A stretch of DNA of 64,000 nt from Parvimonas sp. (lineage in GTDB: Bacteria; Bacillota; Clostridia; Tissierellales; Peptoniphilaceae). This document shows positions 54,984-63,729 of the stretch, piece by piece. Every line of letters starts with the position of its first letter. Positions within the stretch are counted from its first letter, which is position 1. The notes under the pieces were generated by a model. The model was not told the DNA's origin. It worked only from the letters and a program-made list of their open reading frames with translations, and ran no database searches. The stretch is taken from NCBI GenBank assembly GCA_022770425.1, contig JALEHY010000007.1, forward strand, positions 14,137 to 78,136. The letters are read 5' to 3'. The position numbers and the translations under genes are program-made.

Positions 54984-57900
54984 ATGAGAAAATTTAAGAG
55001 AGTAATTTCTGTATTACTTTTTTCTTGCTTTTTGTTTTTGAGTTTAGTACCAAACGTTTTAGCTGAGGAAAAGGCAAGTGAAGTTGAAAAAACAGCTGAA
55101 ATGAAATTTATTTCAGACTTGAAAGAAAAGAAAGAAAAAAGTGCAAACAAATCAGAAAATGTAAATGACAATGAGGTAGTTAGGATAATTGTTCAAACTG
55201 AAGATAATCCTAAAGTTTTAGGAGGAAATCCTGATTTTGAAAATTTAAAAGAAGAAATTTCAAAAATCAGTAGTAATATAGAGTTTAAAAGAGATTTTAA
55301 TTACTTGGTTTCGGGCTTCAGTTTAGATGTTCCTAATAAGTATGTTTCAAAGATTGCATCACTTAAGGGTGTAAAATCTGTAACTTATGCAAGAGTTTTT
55401 AGACCGACTGTAACTGATGCTGCTAAGATAACTAATGCAACAAAAATTTATGAACAGAGAAATTATAAGGGAGAAGGAATGGTTATATCCATAATTGATT
55501 CAGGTATAGATGTAAATCATAAAGATATGCGACTTTCTAATCCCGAAAGTGCAAAAATAAAAACTATAAAAGAAAGCAATGACACAAAATTTACAATAAA
55601 AGTTCCGTACGGACATAATTATGCTGATGGGACAGATATAGTTAAAGACAGTGACGCTTTAGGAAAGTCGATGCATGGGATGCATGTTGCGGGGATTGCG
55701 GCAGGAAATGCAAAAGATGAGGATTTAAAAAACGGAAACGGAATAAGAGGTATTGCACCTGAAGCACAACTTTTAGCAATGAAAGTTTTTTCTAACAATG
55801 AAGGTATGGATACGGCTTTTGAAGATACTATCGTTGCTGCGATAGAAGATTCCGTTAAACTTGGAGCGGATGTAATAAATATGAGTTTGGGTGCGGATAA
55901 CGGATTTGCAAGTGAAGACGATCCGGAAATCATGGCGGTAAAACGAGCGAGGGAACAAGGCGTAATTTGTGTAGTTTCTGCCGGCAATGAAACTATGAGT
56001 ACAACTAATGACCCTAAAAACAGAGTTCCTAAGAATATGTTAAATTTAACAGATAACGGAGCTATCGGATCTCCTTCAACAGGAGAGTTTTCATTTAGTG
56101 TCGCATCTTCCAATAACTCAACTCCAACAGGTTTTTTCGGGACTGTTTTGTCAGATGAAAATAAAGAATTTTATTTTAAATCTGCAACAAACAAAAAATC
56201 TTGGGACACGTCAAAAGAATATGAACTTGTTTTTGTAAATAAAGGAGAAAAGACGGATTATAATAAAGACGGTAAGGGAATTGACTTAAGCGGAAAAGTT
56301 GCTCTTATTTTAAGGGGAGATATTTCTTTTAAAGAAAAATTTGAAAATGCTGTTTCTCATAAAGCTATAGGAATTATTATGATAAATAATGAGGAAAAAG
56401 AATTTCAAATGGCAGGTGTTGACGGATTTTCTATTCCGTCAGTTATCGTAAGTCAGGAAGTTGGGGAAATATTGAAAACCAATGCTGAAAAAAATGTAAA
56501 AGTAAAGTTGAACTTTAAACCTGATTTGACAGGGTCAAGTGAAGTTTCATCTTTTACTGCTTATGGTCCGAGTCCGGAATTGGATTTTAAACCTGAGGTA
56601 ATGGCACCCGGAGGAAATATTGTTTCAACTGTAAATAATAATAAATATGAGATGATGTCCGGAACTTCTATGGCTGCTCCTCATGTTTCAGGAGCGATAG
56701 CTCTTATGCTTGGTTCTTTAAAAAATGTTGATTTAGGAATAGATAAAAATGATTTTGTAAGGCTTTCATTGACAAATACAGCTGTTCCTCTTAAAGATGA
56801 GGCTGTAAAAACAAATTTGGAGGTAAGTCCAAGACGTCAAGGTGCAGGACTTATTCAAATAGATAATGCAATTAACAACAGAGTTTTGATTACCGATGAA
56901 AACAAAAAAGCTGTTAAGTCTTTAAAAGAGGTTGAAGGAGTGAACAGTTTTTCTTTAACACTTACAAATTACAGTAATGAGAAAAAAGATTTTAAAGTGG
57001 AACTTGGAAATGTATTGACAGAATTTACAGACCCAAATACTTTTGAAGTTAAAGATATTAAAATGGAAAATGCTAAGATAACTTCAGACAAAAATTCTGT
57101 CAGCATTGCCCCGAAATCTAAAGCTACCGTGAAAATAACTTTAGATTTAACAAATGCTCCGAAAAATAAATTTGCGGAAGGTTATATTTATTTTAAGTCG
57201 GACAATTCTCCGAATTTAGTTTTTCCGTATATGGCTTTTAATGGAGATTGGAGTTTAGAAACTATTTTTGACAAACCGAAATATGAGGAAAAAAATATTT
57301 TTGATTCTTTTGGACTTGTTAGTGGCGGAAATTATTTGGGCTCTGAGTTTGACATAATGACTTTTAAAGAAAAAATAAATCCTGACAAAGTCGGATTTTC
57401 TCCGAATGATGATGACAATTTAGACACGATAAATGTGGTTTTGGGACTTCTTCGTTCGATAAAAACTTTAAAAGTTGACATTGTAAACGAAAAATCCGAG
57501 GATGCAAAATCTATTGTAACGGTTAATACTACAAAAGATATAAAGAAACCTCTTTATTCAAAGAAAAATGCCGTAAACTTTGTAAACGGATTATGGGATG
57601 GAAAAGTATTTAATGAAAAAACCGGAGAATATGAACCTGTACCTGACGGACAGTATTATATGAGATTGTCTGCAAGTGTTGCATCTAAAAATACAAAACC
57701 TCAATGCGTATTTTTGCCTTTTAAAGTGGATACGGAAAAACCGAAAATAGATATTGTTTCAAGCGGTTATGTAGGGGAAGAATATATCGTAAAATTTAAG
57801 GCAAAAGATAATGGAATAGGACTTGCTTCTGACGGAGTCGGAGCTTATGTTGATAATGAAGATAAAGAAACTCTTGAAGAAAAAGACGGAATTTATGAGT

Positions 57901-59903
57901 TCAAAGTTCCAAAATCCAAACTTAATGACGGAAAACTTCATACAATAACTATAGGAGCGATAGATGAAGTGTTCAATGTTAAAACCGAAGTTTTAAAACT
58001 TTCAGATAATTCCGTAATTTTCTATAATGTCGGAGAAAAACCGATAGGCGCTAAACACAAATATATTTCTGAAGATTTAAAAGAATATAAACTTTTAGGA
58101 TATGTAGGAAAAAATGTTTCAAAACTTTTAATAAACGGCAAAACCGCCGAAATTGAAGATGAAAAATTTGAAATTTCCGTTCCGATAAAAGAGGGAGAAA
58201 ACTTAATTGAATTTAAGGCTTTTGATAAAAATAATAAATTAATTTTAAGCTCTGAAAAGCAACAGTCATTAAAATTATACAAAGACACTGTTGCACCTGT
58301 TTTAACTATCAAAAAACCTTTGGAAAATCAAGTTTTGAACTTAACTTCAAATAATGTAGATGTTTCGGGAAGTGTAAGTGATAACAGTAATGGAAAAATA
58401 AAAATTTCAATAGGGTCATCTACAAATTTAACCAAAAATTCAGAAGAAAGTTTTGAAGGTTCAACAAAAGTTGACTGGACAAGAGTTGTAAAAGTAAGGG
58501 CTGTTGATGAAGCGGGCAATGAAACGGTGAAAGAATTCAGAGTAACTTTTGAAGATGATAATGAAGATTTTAAAATTTATTTTAAAGATCTTTCTACATT
58601 TGAATTTTTAAATGCTAAAAGTTATTTGGTTAAAGACGGAAATCTTGTGATGAAAGGTCATATAAATAAAAAAATTAAAAGTTTGATTATTGACGGTAAG
58701 GAAGTTTCCATAAAAGATGATTTAACTTTTGAACATTTACAACCGCTTAAAGAAGTAAGTAACCATATTGGAGTTAAGGTTATAGGACTTGATGATTCAG
58801 TTATTTATGAGGCGGGTTATTCTGCATATTACGATAAGACTTTACCTAATTTATCTTTGAATATTAATGTAAGTGAAGACGGTAAGATTTATACAAACAG
58901 TGAAAAATTTGTTTTCAAAGGTTCGGCAAGTGATAACGGACATGGATACAGACTTTATATAAACGGTGATGAAGTTTTATTTTATGATTCAACTGCAAGT
59001 AAGGGAGAAGAAACAAACAAAAGAGAGTTTGAAAAAGAAGTCAATTCATCTGATGGAAATATTGCTTTAATTGAAATTTCCGACTCTTTTGGAAATAAAT
59101 TCTCAAAGCGATATACATTTGTTTTTGATAATATAAAACCTGAAATAACACTTAGTCCGTTAAATGAAAACAATGAAATGAAATATGGGGAAAAATTATC
59201 CGTTAAAACTAATGAAGATGCCAATGTAGAGATAAGTGTTGACGGAGAACTGTATGACGAAAATAATATTTTATCTGAAGGAGAACATACCGTTGTAGTG
59301 AGAGCAACAGATAAAGCTGGAAATGTAACTGAAAAAACATATAAAATATCTGTCGTAAAACCAAACGAGAATAATGAAATTGAAAAGTCAGATATTATTT
59401 TTAACGATTCTAAGGATTCAAATATACAAAGCGATGATTTGAGAAAAATTGATAAAGAAAACTTAGTTTTAATTGTTGAAAAAATCACAAAAGAGTATGT
59501 TGAAAAAATTGTTTCACTTAAGGACAAAGATGTAGATGTTTTTGATATATATGTAAAAAATATAAAAACAGATGAAATAGTTACTCTTCCTAAAGGGAAA
59601 TACAAAGTTACTTTACCTAAACGTCAAGGAAAAGAAGTAAGTGCAGTGTATTATGTTGACGATAACGGTTCGTTGACAGAACATAAATTTAGTCAGGACA
59701 ATACAACTTTAACATTTGAAACGACACATTTTTCCAAATATGCCGTTGAATATAAAGTTATCAACACAGAAGATAATAAAACTTTGACAAATTCTAAAGA
59801 CAAATTGGTTAAAACCAATATTTCAAATAATTTAACGGTTTTTGGAGTTATAATTACATTTTCTGTTTGTATGTTTTGTTTATTAAGGAAAAAATTTAAT
59901 TAG
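54984..59903 (+). CDS. Cell-surface subtilisin-like serine protease (C5a-peptidase type)
   Basis: A 1639-residue S8 protease. Signal peptide about 1-27; propeptide about 60-140; catalytic Asp172 (IDSGID), His231 (HGMHVAG), oxyanion Asn335 (SAGNE) and Ser562 (SGTSMAAPH). A PA insert lies at about 405-505. After residue 650 come Fn3-like and repeated beta-sandwich domains, as in streptococcal C5a peptidase and lactococcal PrtP; several show VSDNSNGK or ASDNGHGY and KPEITL-like motifs. The tail has a hydrophobic segment (VFGVIITFSVCMFCLL) and RKKFN, but no proper LPXTG; LVKTN stands near that place, so membrane anchoring is more likely. CGGAGGT precedes the ATG. Probably degrades host proteins to supply peptides. 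Confidence 0.93.
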   Translation: MRKFKRVISVLLFSCFLFLSLVPNVLAEEKASEVEKTAEMKFISDLKEKKEKSANKSENVNDNEVVRIIVQTEDNPKVLGGNPDFENLKEEISKISSNIEFKRDFNYLVSGFSLDVPNKYVSKIASLKGVKSVTYARVFRPTVTDAAKITNATKIYEQRNYKGEGMVISIIDSGIDVNHKDMRLSNPESAKIKTIKESNDTKFTIKVPYGHNYADGTDIVKDSDALGKSMHGMHVAGIAAGNAKDEDLKNGNGIRGIAPEAQLLAMKVFSNNEGMDTAFEDTIVAAIEDSVKLGADVINMSLGADNGFASEDDPEIMAVKRAREQGVICVVSAGNETMSTTNDPKNRVPKNMLNLTDNGAIGSPSTGEFSFSVASSNNSTPTGFFGTVLSDENKEFYFKSATNKKSWDTSKEYELVFVNKGEKTDYNKDGKGIDLSGKVALILRGDISFKEKFENAVSHKAIGIIMINNEEKEFQMAGVDGFSIPSVIVSQEVGEILKTNAEKNVKVKLNFKPDLTGSSEVSSFTAYGPSPELDFKPEVMAPGGNIVSTVNNNKYEMMSGTSMAAPHVSGAIALMLGSLKNVDLGIDKNDFVRLSLTNTAVPLKDEAVKTNLEVSPRRQGAGLIQIDNAINNRVLITDENKKAVKSLKEVEGVNSFSLTLTNYSNEKKDFKVELGNVLTEFTDPNTFEVKDIKMENAKITSDKNSVSIAPKSKATVKITLDLTNAPKNKFAEGYIYFKSDNSPNLVFPYMAFNGDWSLETIFDKPKYEEKNIFDSFGLVSGGNYLGSEFDIMTFKEKINPDKVGFSPNDDDNLDTINVVLGLLRSIKTLKVDIVNEKSEDAKSIVTVNTTKDIKKPLYSKKNAVNFVNGLWDGKVFNEKTGEYEPVPDGQYYMRLSASVASKNTKPQCVFLPFKVDTEKPKIDIVSSGYVGEEYIVKFKAKDNGIGLASDGVGAYVDNEDKETLEEKDGIYEFKVPKSKLNDGKLHTITIGAIDEVFNVKTEVLKLSDNSVIFYNVGEKPIGAKHKYISEDLKEYKLLGYVGKNVSKLLINGKTAEIEDEKFEISVPIKEGENLIEFKAFDKNNKLILSSEKQQSLKLYKDTVAPVLTIKKPLENQVLNLTSNNVDVSGSVSDNSNGKIKISIGSSTNLTKNSEESFEGSTKVDWTRVVKVRAVDEAGNETVKEFRVTFEDDNEDFKIYFKDLSTFEFLNAKSYLVKDGNLVMKGHINKKIKSLIIDGKEVSIKDDLTFEHLQPLKEVSNHIGVKVIGLDDSVIYEAGYSAYYDKTLPNLSLNINVSEDGKIYTNSEKFVFKGSASDNGHGYRLYINGDEVLFYDSTASKGEETNKREFEKEVNSSDGNIALIEISDSFGNKFSKRYTFVFDNIKPEITLSPLNENNEMKYGEKLSVKTNEDANVEISVDGELYDENNILSEGEHTVVVRATDKAGNVTEKTYKISVVKPNENNEIEKSDIIFNDSKDSNIQSDDLRKIDKENLVLIVEKITKEYVEKIVSLKDKDVDVFDIYVKNIKTDEIVTLPKGKYKVTLPKRQGKEVSAVYYVDDNGSLTEHKFSQDNTTLTFETTHFSKYAVEYKVINTEDNKTLTNSKDKLVKTNISNNLTVFGVIITFSVCMFCLLRKKFN

Positions 59904-60018
59904 AAACTAAATTATAGTGAAGATAAAGTGTGTTTTGATAATTTTAAATCTAATTATTTTTATACCTTTTATTCGTATAATTATTGTGATTAAAATTGCG
60001 AACTAAATATAAAAAAAG

Positions 60019-60055
60019 AAAGTGATTAATCGTAAAAAAGTTAATCACTTTTTTA
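60019..60055 (+). terminator. Terminator of the subtilase gene
   Basis: Eleven-base stem AAAGTGATTAA / TTAATCACTTT with an 11-base loop and T run, about 115 bases after the stop. Confidence 0.85.
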
Positions 60056-60085
60056 TGTGTAAAATAGATATTTATTATCAAAAAA

Positions 60086-60114
60086 TTGACAATAGTTATT
60101 CATAGTGATAAAAT
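60086..60114 (+). promoter_or_regulatory. Promoter with CATAGTGATAAAATA element, copy 1
   Basis: TTGACA (60086-60091), 17 bases, TAAAAT (60109-60114). The segment CATAGTGATAAAATA (60101-60115) is identical in the promoter at 61147-61175. It drives the broken membrane-protein gene and the GNAT gene. Confidence 0.75.
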
Positions 60115-60236
60115 AAAACAAATAAAAATGTTTTTTTATTTGAAAAAATTTATTTCTCATTTTAAATTTTCCATATTTAAAGATTTTTGGAATATAGAAT
60201 CTTGGAAAATTTTAATTAGCAGGAAGTGTAATTAAT

Positions 60237-60499
60237 ATGAAAAAAATTGTATTCCGATTTTAACATTTGTTGTAGGTGTGTTGTGTGTTGTTTTAGGAAT
60301 GTATTTACCGACAGGTACTTTTATGGGTGAGTTTGTATATAGATTTTTATCAAGAATTGTAGCGATATCTGGGGTAATATATACATTTGTATATCTTATT
60401 GATGATTATCCTAAGACTTGGATTTTGATAATTTTAAATTCACTGTTAATTTTTATGCCTTTTGTTTACACAATTATTATGGTTAGAATTGTTGATTAA
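60237..60499 (+). pseudogene. Small membrane protein, frameshifted in an A tract near the start
   Basis: From the ATG at 60237 (AGGAAGTG upstream) the frame closes after eight codons. If the A7 tract (60240-60246) had eight A, it would read MKKNCIPILTFVVGVL and continue in the open frame to 60499: an 88-residue protein with three hydrophobic segments. The open part begins at GTG 60278 and could still be made from there, lacking the first segment. Either a recent lesion, a phase-variable tract or a sequencing error. Family unknown; 18 bases before the GNAT gene. Confidence 0.65.
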
Positions 60500-60517
60500 A
60501 AAATCAAGGAGGTTTTT

Positions 60518-61030
60518 ATGATTAAACTTTTAACTTTAGAAGAAATTGAAAAATATAAAAGAGAAATAGCGTGTATATACAAGGAAGTTTTTAATGCAGA
60601 TGATTTTTCTACAGACTTTTTAATTACAAGAATTGATGAAAGTTTAAAGAATAATATAAAAATTATCGGGGCTTTTGAAAATGAAAAATTAGTCGGTTTT
60701 GTATATGGCTTTGACTTTTTAAAAGGAAATTGGTGGGCAATACAGGTTGATTCACAGTTACCGAAAGAAATTAACTGGTATAAAAATACTTTTGAATTAA
60801 ATGAATTGGCTGTTCTTGAAAACTGTCAGGGGAAAGGATATGGGAAAGCATTAATGAAATGTCTGATTGAAAATTTTGACGGAGATAAGATTTTATTGTC
60901 AACGAAAAAATTCAAAAATGAAAAAGTAATTAATTTCTATCATAAATTAGGATTTAAGGATTTGATAAATCCATTTGAGTATCCTAACGGAGAATATGAA
61001 ACTTCAATAATATTATGTTTAAATAAATAA
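60518..61030 (+). CDS. GNAT-family N-acetyltransferase
   Basis: A 170-residue acetyltransferase. NELAVLENCQGKGYGKALMKCLIE is the acetyl-CoA binding motif A, followed by KKFKNEKVINFYHKLGFKDL. Substrate unknown. AAGGAGG precedes the ATG; in one operon with the broken membrane-protein gene. A terminator (about 61036-61072, AAAATGATT / AATCATTTTT) follows. Confidence 0.88.
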   Translation: MIKLLTLEEIEKYKREIACIYKEVFNADDFSTDFLITRIDESLKNNIKIIGAFENEKLVGFVYGFDFLKGNWWAIQVDSQLPKEINWYKNTFELNELAVLENCQGKGYGKALMKCLIENFDGDKILLSTKKFKNEKVINFYHKLGFKDLINPFEYPNGEYETSIILCLNK

Positions 61031-61035
61031 TTTTT

Positions 61036-61072
61036 AAAATGATTGGGCTTGATTGTCTAATCATTTTTTATT
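61036..61072 (+). terminator. Terminator after the GNAT gene
   Basis: Inverted repeat AAAATGATT / AATCATTTTT separated by about 13 bases, with T run. Confidence 0.65.
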
Positions 61073-61081
61073 GTAAAACAA

Positions 61082-61119
61082 CAAGGTTCACGGGCACCCG
61101 CTCGATGAGAAGCATCTTG
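61082..61119. other. GC-rich folded segment
   Basis: About 59% G+C (22 of 37 bases at 61084-61120) in very AT-rich surroundings. It can fold as two hairpins, CGGG-CA-CCCG (61091-61100) and GATG-AGAAG-CATC (61104-61116), closed by CAA/TTG. Unlike the neighbouring DNA; possibly inserted or a structural RNA/DNA element. Confidence 0.45.
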
Positions 61120-61146
61120 GAAAGTTATAGTTCTTATTGTTGTATA

Positions 61147-61175
61147 TTGACAACGATTGCCCATAGTGATAAAAT
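61147..61175 (+). promoter_or_regulatory. Promoter with CATAGTGATAAAATA element, copy 2
   Basis: TTGACA (61147-61152), 17 bases, TAAAAT (61170-61175), upstream of the DUF819 gene. The spacer end and -10 are identical to the promoter at 60086. Confidence 0.75.
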
Positions 61176-61257
61176 AGAATTAACAAGATAATAATTATCA
61201 AAAAATGTATTTTTGAATCTATATTTCTTGTTGAAAATTTATTTTAGGAGGTTTTTT

Positions 61258-62436
61258 ATGATTACAGACGGATTTCAATTTATAGCTTTATTATTTTTCG
61301 TTTCGGGTATAGTAATTTACTTGGAAAAGAAATTTAAAAACGGAGTATTTTTTAAATACATTCCCGCTTTGGTTATAATTTATTTTGGTGCTATGATTTT
61401 ATCTACATTGGGAGTATGGGATATGAATGTAGAGAGTGTATCTAAAGCCAGAGGAGTTTTAAAAGATGCCATACTACCGTCAATGATATTTTTAATGTTA
61501 TTAAGAGCAGACCTTAGAGATATAGCAAAGTTGGGTCCGAGAATGATAATTTCATTTTTCACTGCAACATTTACAATAATGATTGGGTTTGTTGTTGCAT
61601 TTTTACTTTTCAAAGGAAGTCTTGCATCTAATGCACCGCTAACTTTTGGAGCTTTGGCAGGAAGTTGGGTAGGCGGAACACAAAATATGGTTGCGGTACA
61701 ACAAGCGGTAGGACTTGAAGGTTCAGGAATGGGTTATACTTTGTTGATTGACTCGATAGATTATTCAATATGGATAATGTTCTTATTGTTCTTAGTTCCA
61801 TTTGCAAATAAATTTAATAAGTGGACAAAGGCGGACACTTCAAAAATTGATAATATCAATGAACATTTAACCGCAAAATTTTCAACAATAAGTAAAGAAA
61901 TATCTTTCCAAGATATATTTTTCTTATTAAGTATTGCACTTGGTGTCACTGCGGTTACAGGAATAATAGGAAATGAAATGGTTAAAATTCCGGCACTTGC
62001 ATTTATGGGAGCTACAGGTTGGACTATAATTACAACTACAATTTTGGGAGTTATTTGTGCTATGACACCACTTTCAAAAATTCCGGGTTCTCCTGAAGTT
62101 TCAAATGTTTTGTTGTATATGTTAATAGGTCTTATTGCATCAAATGCAAACTTTTTGGAACTTACACAAGCCCCTGCATATATATTGGCAGGTTTTGTAA
62201 TTCTTGCAATTCACGGAATTTTAATGGCTATAATAGGAAAATTATTCAAACTTGATTTGTTCACTTGTGGTATAGCTTCACTTTCAAATATAGGAGGAGT
62301 TGCATCATCTCCTGTACTTGCTGCGGCATATTCACAATCATTGGTACCGATAGCGGTATTAATGGCATTAATCGGAGTTATTACGGGAACATTTTTCGGA
62401 ATCGGAGTTGCAAAGTTTTTAACATTTTTAGCTTAG
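61258..62436 (+). CDS. DUF819 family membrane protein (YjcL-like)
   Basis: A 391-residue protein with about eleven hydrophobic segments. The GALAGSWVGGTQNMVAVQQAVG and SLSNIGGVASSPVLAAAYSQSLVPIAVLMALIGV motifs mark the DUF819 family, presumed transporters of the ion/organic acid type. The ATG at 61258 has TAGGAGG upstream; the longer reading from 61213 does not. Single gene with its own promoter. Confidence 0.88.
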   Translation: MITDGFQFIALLFFVSGIVIYLEKKFKNGVFFKYIPALVIIYFGAMILSTLGVWDMNVESVSKARGVLKDAILPSMIFLMLLRADLRDIAKLGPRMIISFFTATFTIMIGFVVAFLLFKGSLASNAPLTFGALAGSWVGGTQNMVAVQQAVGLEGSGMGYTLLIDSIDYSIWIMFLLFLVPFANKFNKWTKADTSKIDNINEHLTAKFSTISKEISFQDIFFLLSIALGVTAVTGIIGNEMVKIPALAFMGATGWTIITTTILGVICAMTPLSKIPGSPEVSNVLLYMLIGLIASNANFLELTQAPAYILAGFVILAIHGILMAIIGKLFKLDLFTCGIASLSNIGGVASSPVLAAAYSQSLVPIAVLMALIGVITGTFFGIGVAKFLTFLA

Positions 62437-62449
62437 TAAAAAATTTTTA

Positions 62450-62484
62450 AAGAATGGTTGATTTTATCGGCCATTCTTTTTTTT
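62450..62484 (+). terminator. Terminator of the DUF819 gene
   Basis: Stem AAGAATGG / CCATTCTT with a 13-base loop and a long T run. Confidence 0.85.
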
Positions 62485-62502
62485 GAAATAAAACATTAAA
62501 AC

Positions 62503-62531
62503 TTGTAAAAAATTTTTGTTTGGTATATACT
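62503..62531 (+). promoter_or_regulatory. Promoter of the DUF1275 gene
   Basis: TTGTAA (62503-62508), 17 bases, TATACT (62526-62531). Confidence 0.7.
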
Positions 62532-62563
62532 ATCTTGTGAGTGTTTTAGAAGGAGTTTTGTGT

Positions 62564-63227
62564 ATGAAAAAAGCATTACAAATGTCTGAGTCAATTGAAG
62601 TTGCAATTTTTTGGCTTTAAGCGGAGGTCTTATGGACGCATATTCGTATCTTTTAAGAGGAGAAGTTTTTGCAAATGCTCAAACCGGAAATATGTTACTG
62701 TTTGGAGTTTATGCATCTAAAGGTAATTTGACAATGTGTTTGAAATATGCTTTGCCAATATCATTTTTTACATTTGGAATTTTTTAGCGGATTTGTTTAG
62801 AAAAAAAGCTAATTTTAAATTACATTGGCGACAAAATGCAGTTATCTTTGAAATTATTTTACTTGTTATGGTTGGATTTATTCCTCAAAATATGAATGCA
62901 CTTGCAAATGCTTTAACATCTTTTGCTTGTGGAATTCAAGTACAAAGTTTTAAAAAACTTTGTGGGATAGATTTTTCAACTACAATGTGTATTGGAAACT
63001 TAAGGGGAGTAATGCATAATTTATCAGAGTATTTTTATACAAAAAATAAAAAATTTTTAGAATATAGTTTAATGTACTTTATTGTTATATTTTGTTTTGT
63101 TATTGGCGCGATAATAGGGAGTAAATTTAGTGAAATATTAGGACTTAAGATGATTTTATTAAGTACAATTTCACTTGTCATTTGCACACTTGTTATGTTT
63201 ATAGATAGAGAAAAAGAAAAGAGGTAA
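62564..63227 (+). pseudogene. DUF1275 (YoaK-like) membrane protein, two frameshifts
   Basis: From the ATG at 62564 (AAGGAG upstream) the product starts MKKALQMSESIEVA and stops after 18 codons at a T6 tract (62607-62612). Adding one T restores LALSGGLMDAYSYLLRGEVFANAQTGNMLLFG, the DUF1275 signature. This frame stops at a second T6 tract (62780-62785); one more T joins it to LADLFRKKANFKLHW and the remaining open frame to 63227. So the whole family-length protein (about 221 residues, six hydrophobic segments) is present but broken twice, each time by one missing T. Confidence 0.85.
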
Positions 63228-63231
63228 TATT

Positions 63232-63729
63232 TTGTTTAATATAATTTTATTGGAACCTGAAATTCCGTTTAATACAGGGGCTATTGGAAGAACTTGTGTC
63301 GCGACAGATACAAAATTACATTTGATAAAACCTTTAGGTTTTTCACTTGATGATAAAATGGTAAAAAGATCGGGTCTTGATTATTGGGATAAATTAAAAC
63401 TTTTTGTTTATGAAAATATTGAAGAATTTTATGAAAAAAATCCGAATGCAAATGTATATTTTGCGACTACAAAGGCAAAAAAGACTTATGATGAAATTGG
63501 ATATTCTCCGAATGATTACATAATGTTCGGAAAAGAGAGCAAGGGAATACCCGAAGAAATTTTAGTTAAAAATGAAGAGCATTGTGTAAGAATACCTATG
63601 TGGGGAGAAATTCGTTCACTTAACCTCTCAAATTCGGCATCTATAATTTTATATGAAGCTCTAAGACAACAAAATTTTTCGGAGCTTGAAAAATTTGGAA
63701 ATTTACATAGATTACATTGGAGTGAATAA
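63232..63729 (+). CDS. trmL: tRNA (cytidine(34)-2'-O)-methyltransferase
   Basis: A 165-residue SPOUT methyltransferase that 2'-O-methylates the wobble base of tRNA-Leu. IILLEPEIPFNTGAIGRTC at the start, MFGKESKGIPEEIL and IPMWGEIRSLNLSNSASIILYEALRQ at the end (the trefoil-knot SAM site) are clear. The start is TTG at 63232 with AGAGGTAAT upstream, four bases after the DUF1275 remnant. Confidence 0.93.
   Translation: MFNIILLEPEIPFNTGAIGRTCVATDTKLHLIKPLGFSLDDKMVKRSGLDYWDKLKLFVYENIEEFYEKNPNANVYFATTKAKKTYDEIGYSPNDYIMFGKESKGIPEEILVKNEEHCVRIPMWGEIRSLNLSNSASIILYEALRQQNFSELEKFGNLHRLHWSE

Noticed and set aside
55619..56113. 164-codon minus-strand frame
   Set aside because: Antisense to the catalytic domain of the subtilase; low-complexity product, no start signals.
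58982..59605. 207-codon minus-strand frame
   Set aside because: Antisense to the subtilase C-terminal domains; Ser/Phe-rich product typical of reverse reading of AT-rich genes.
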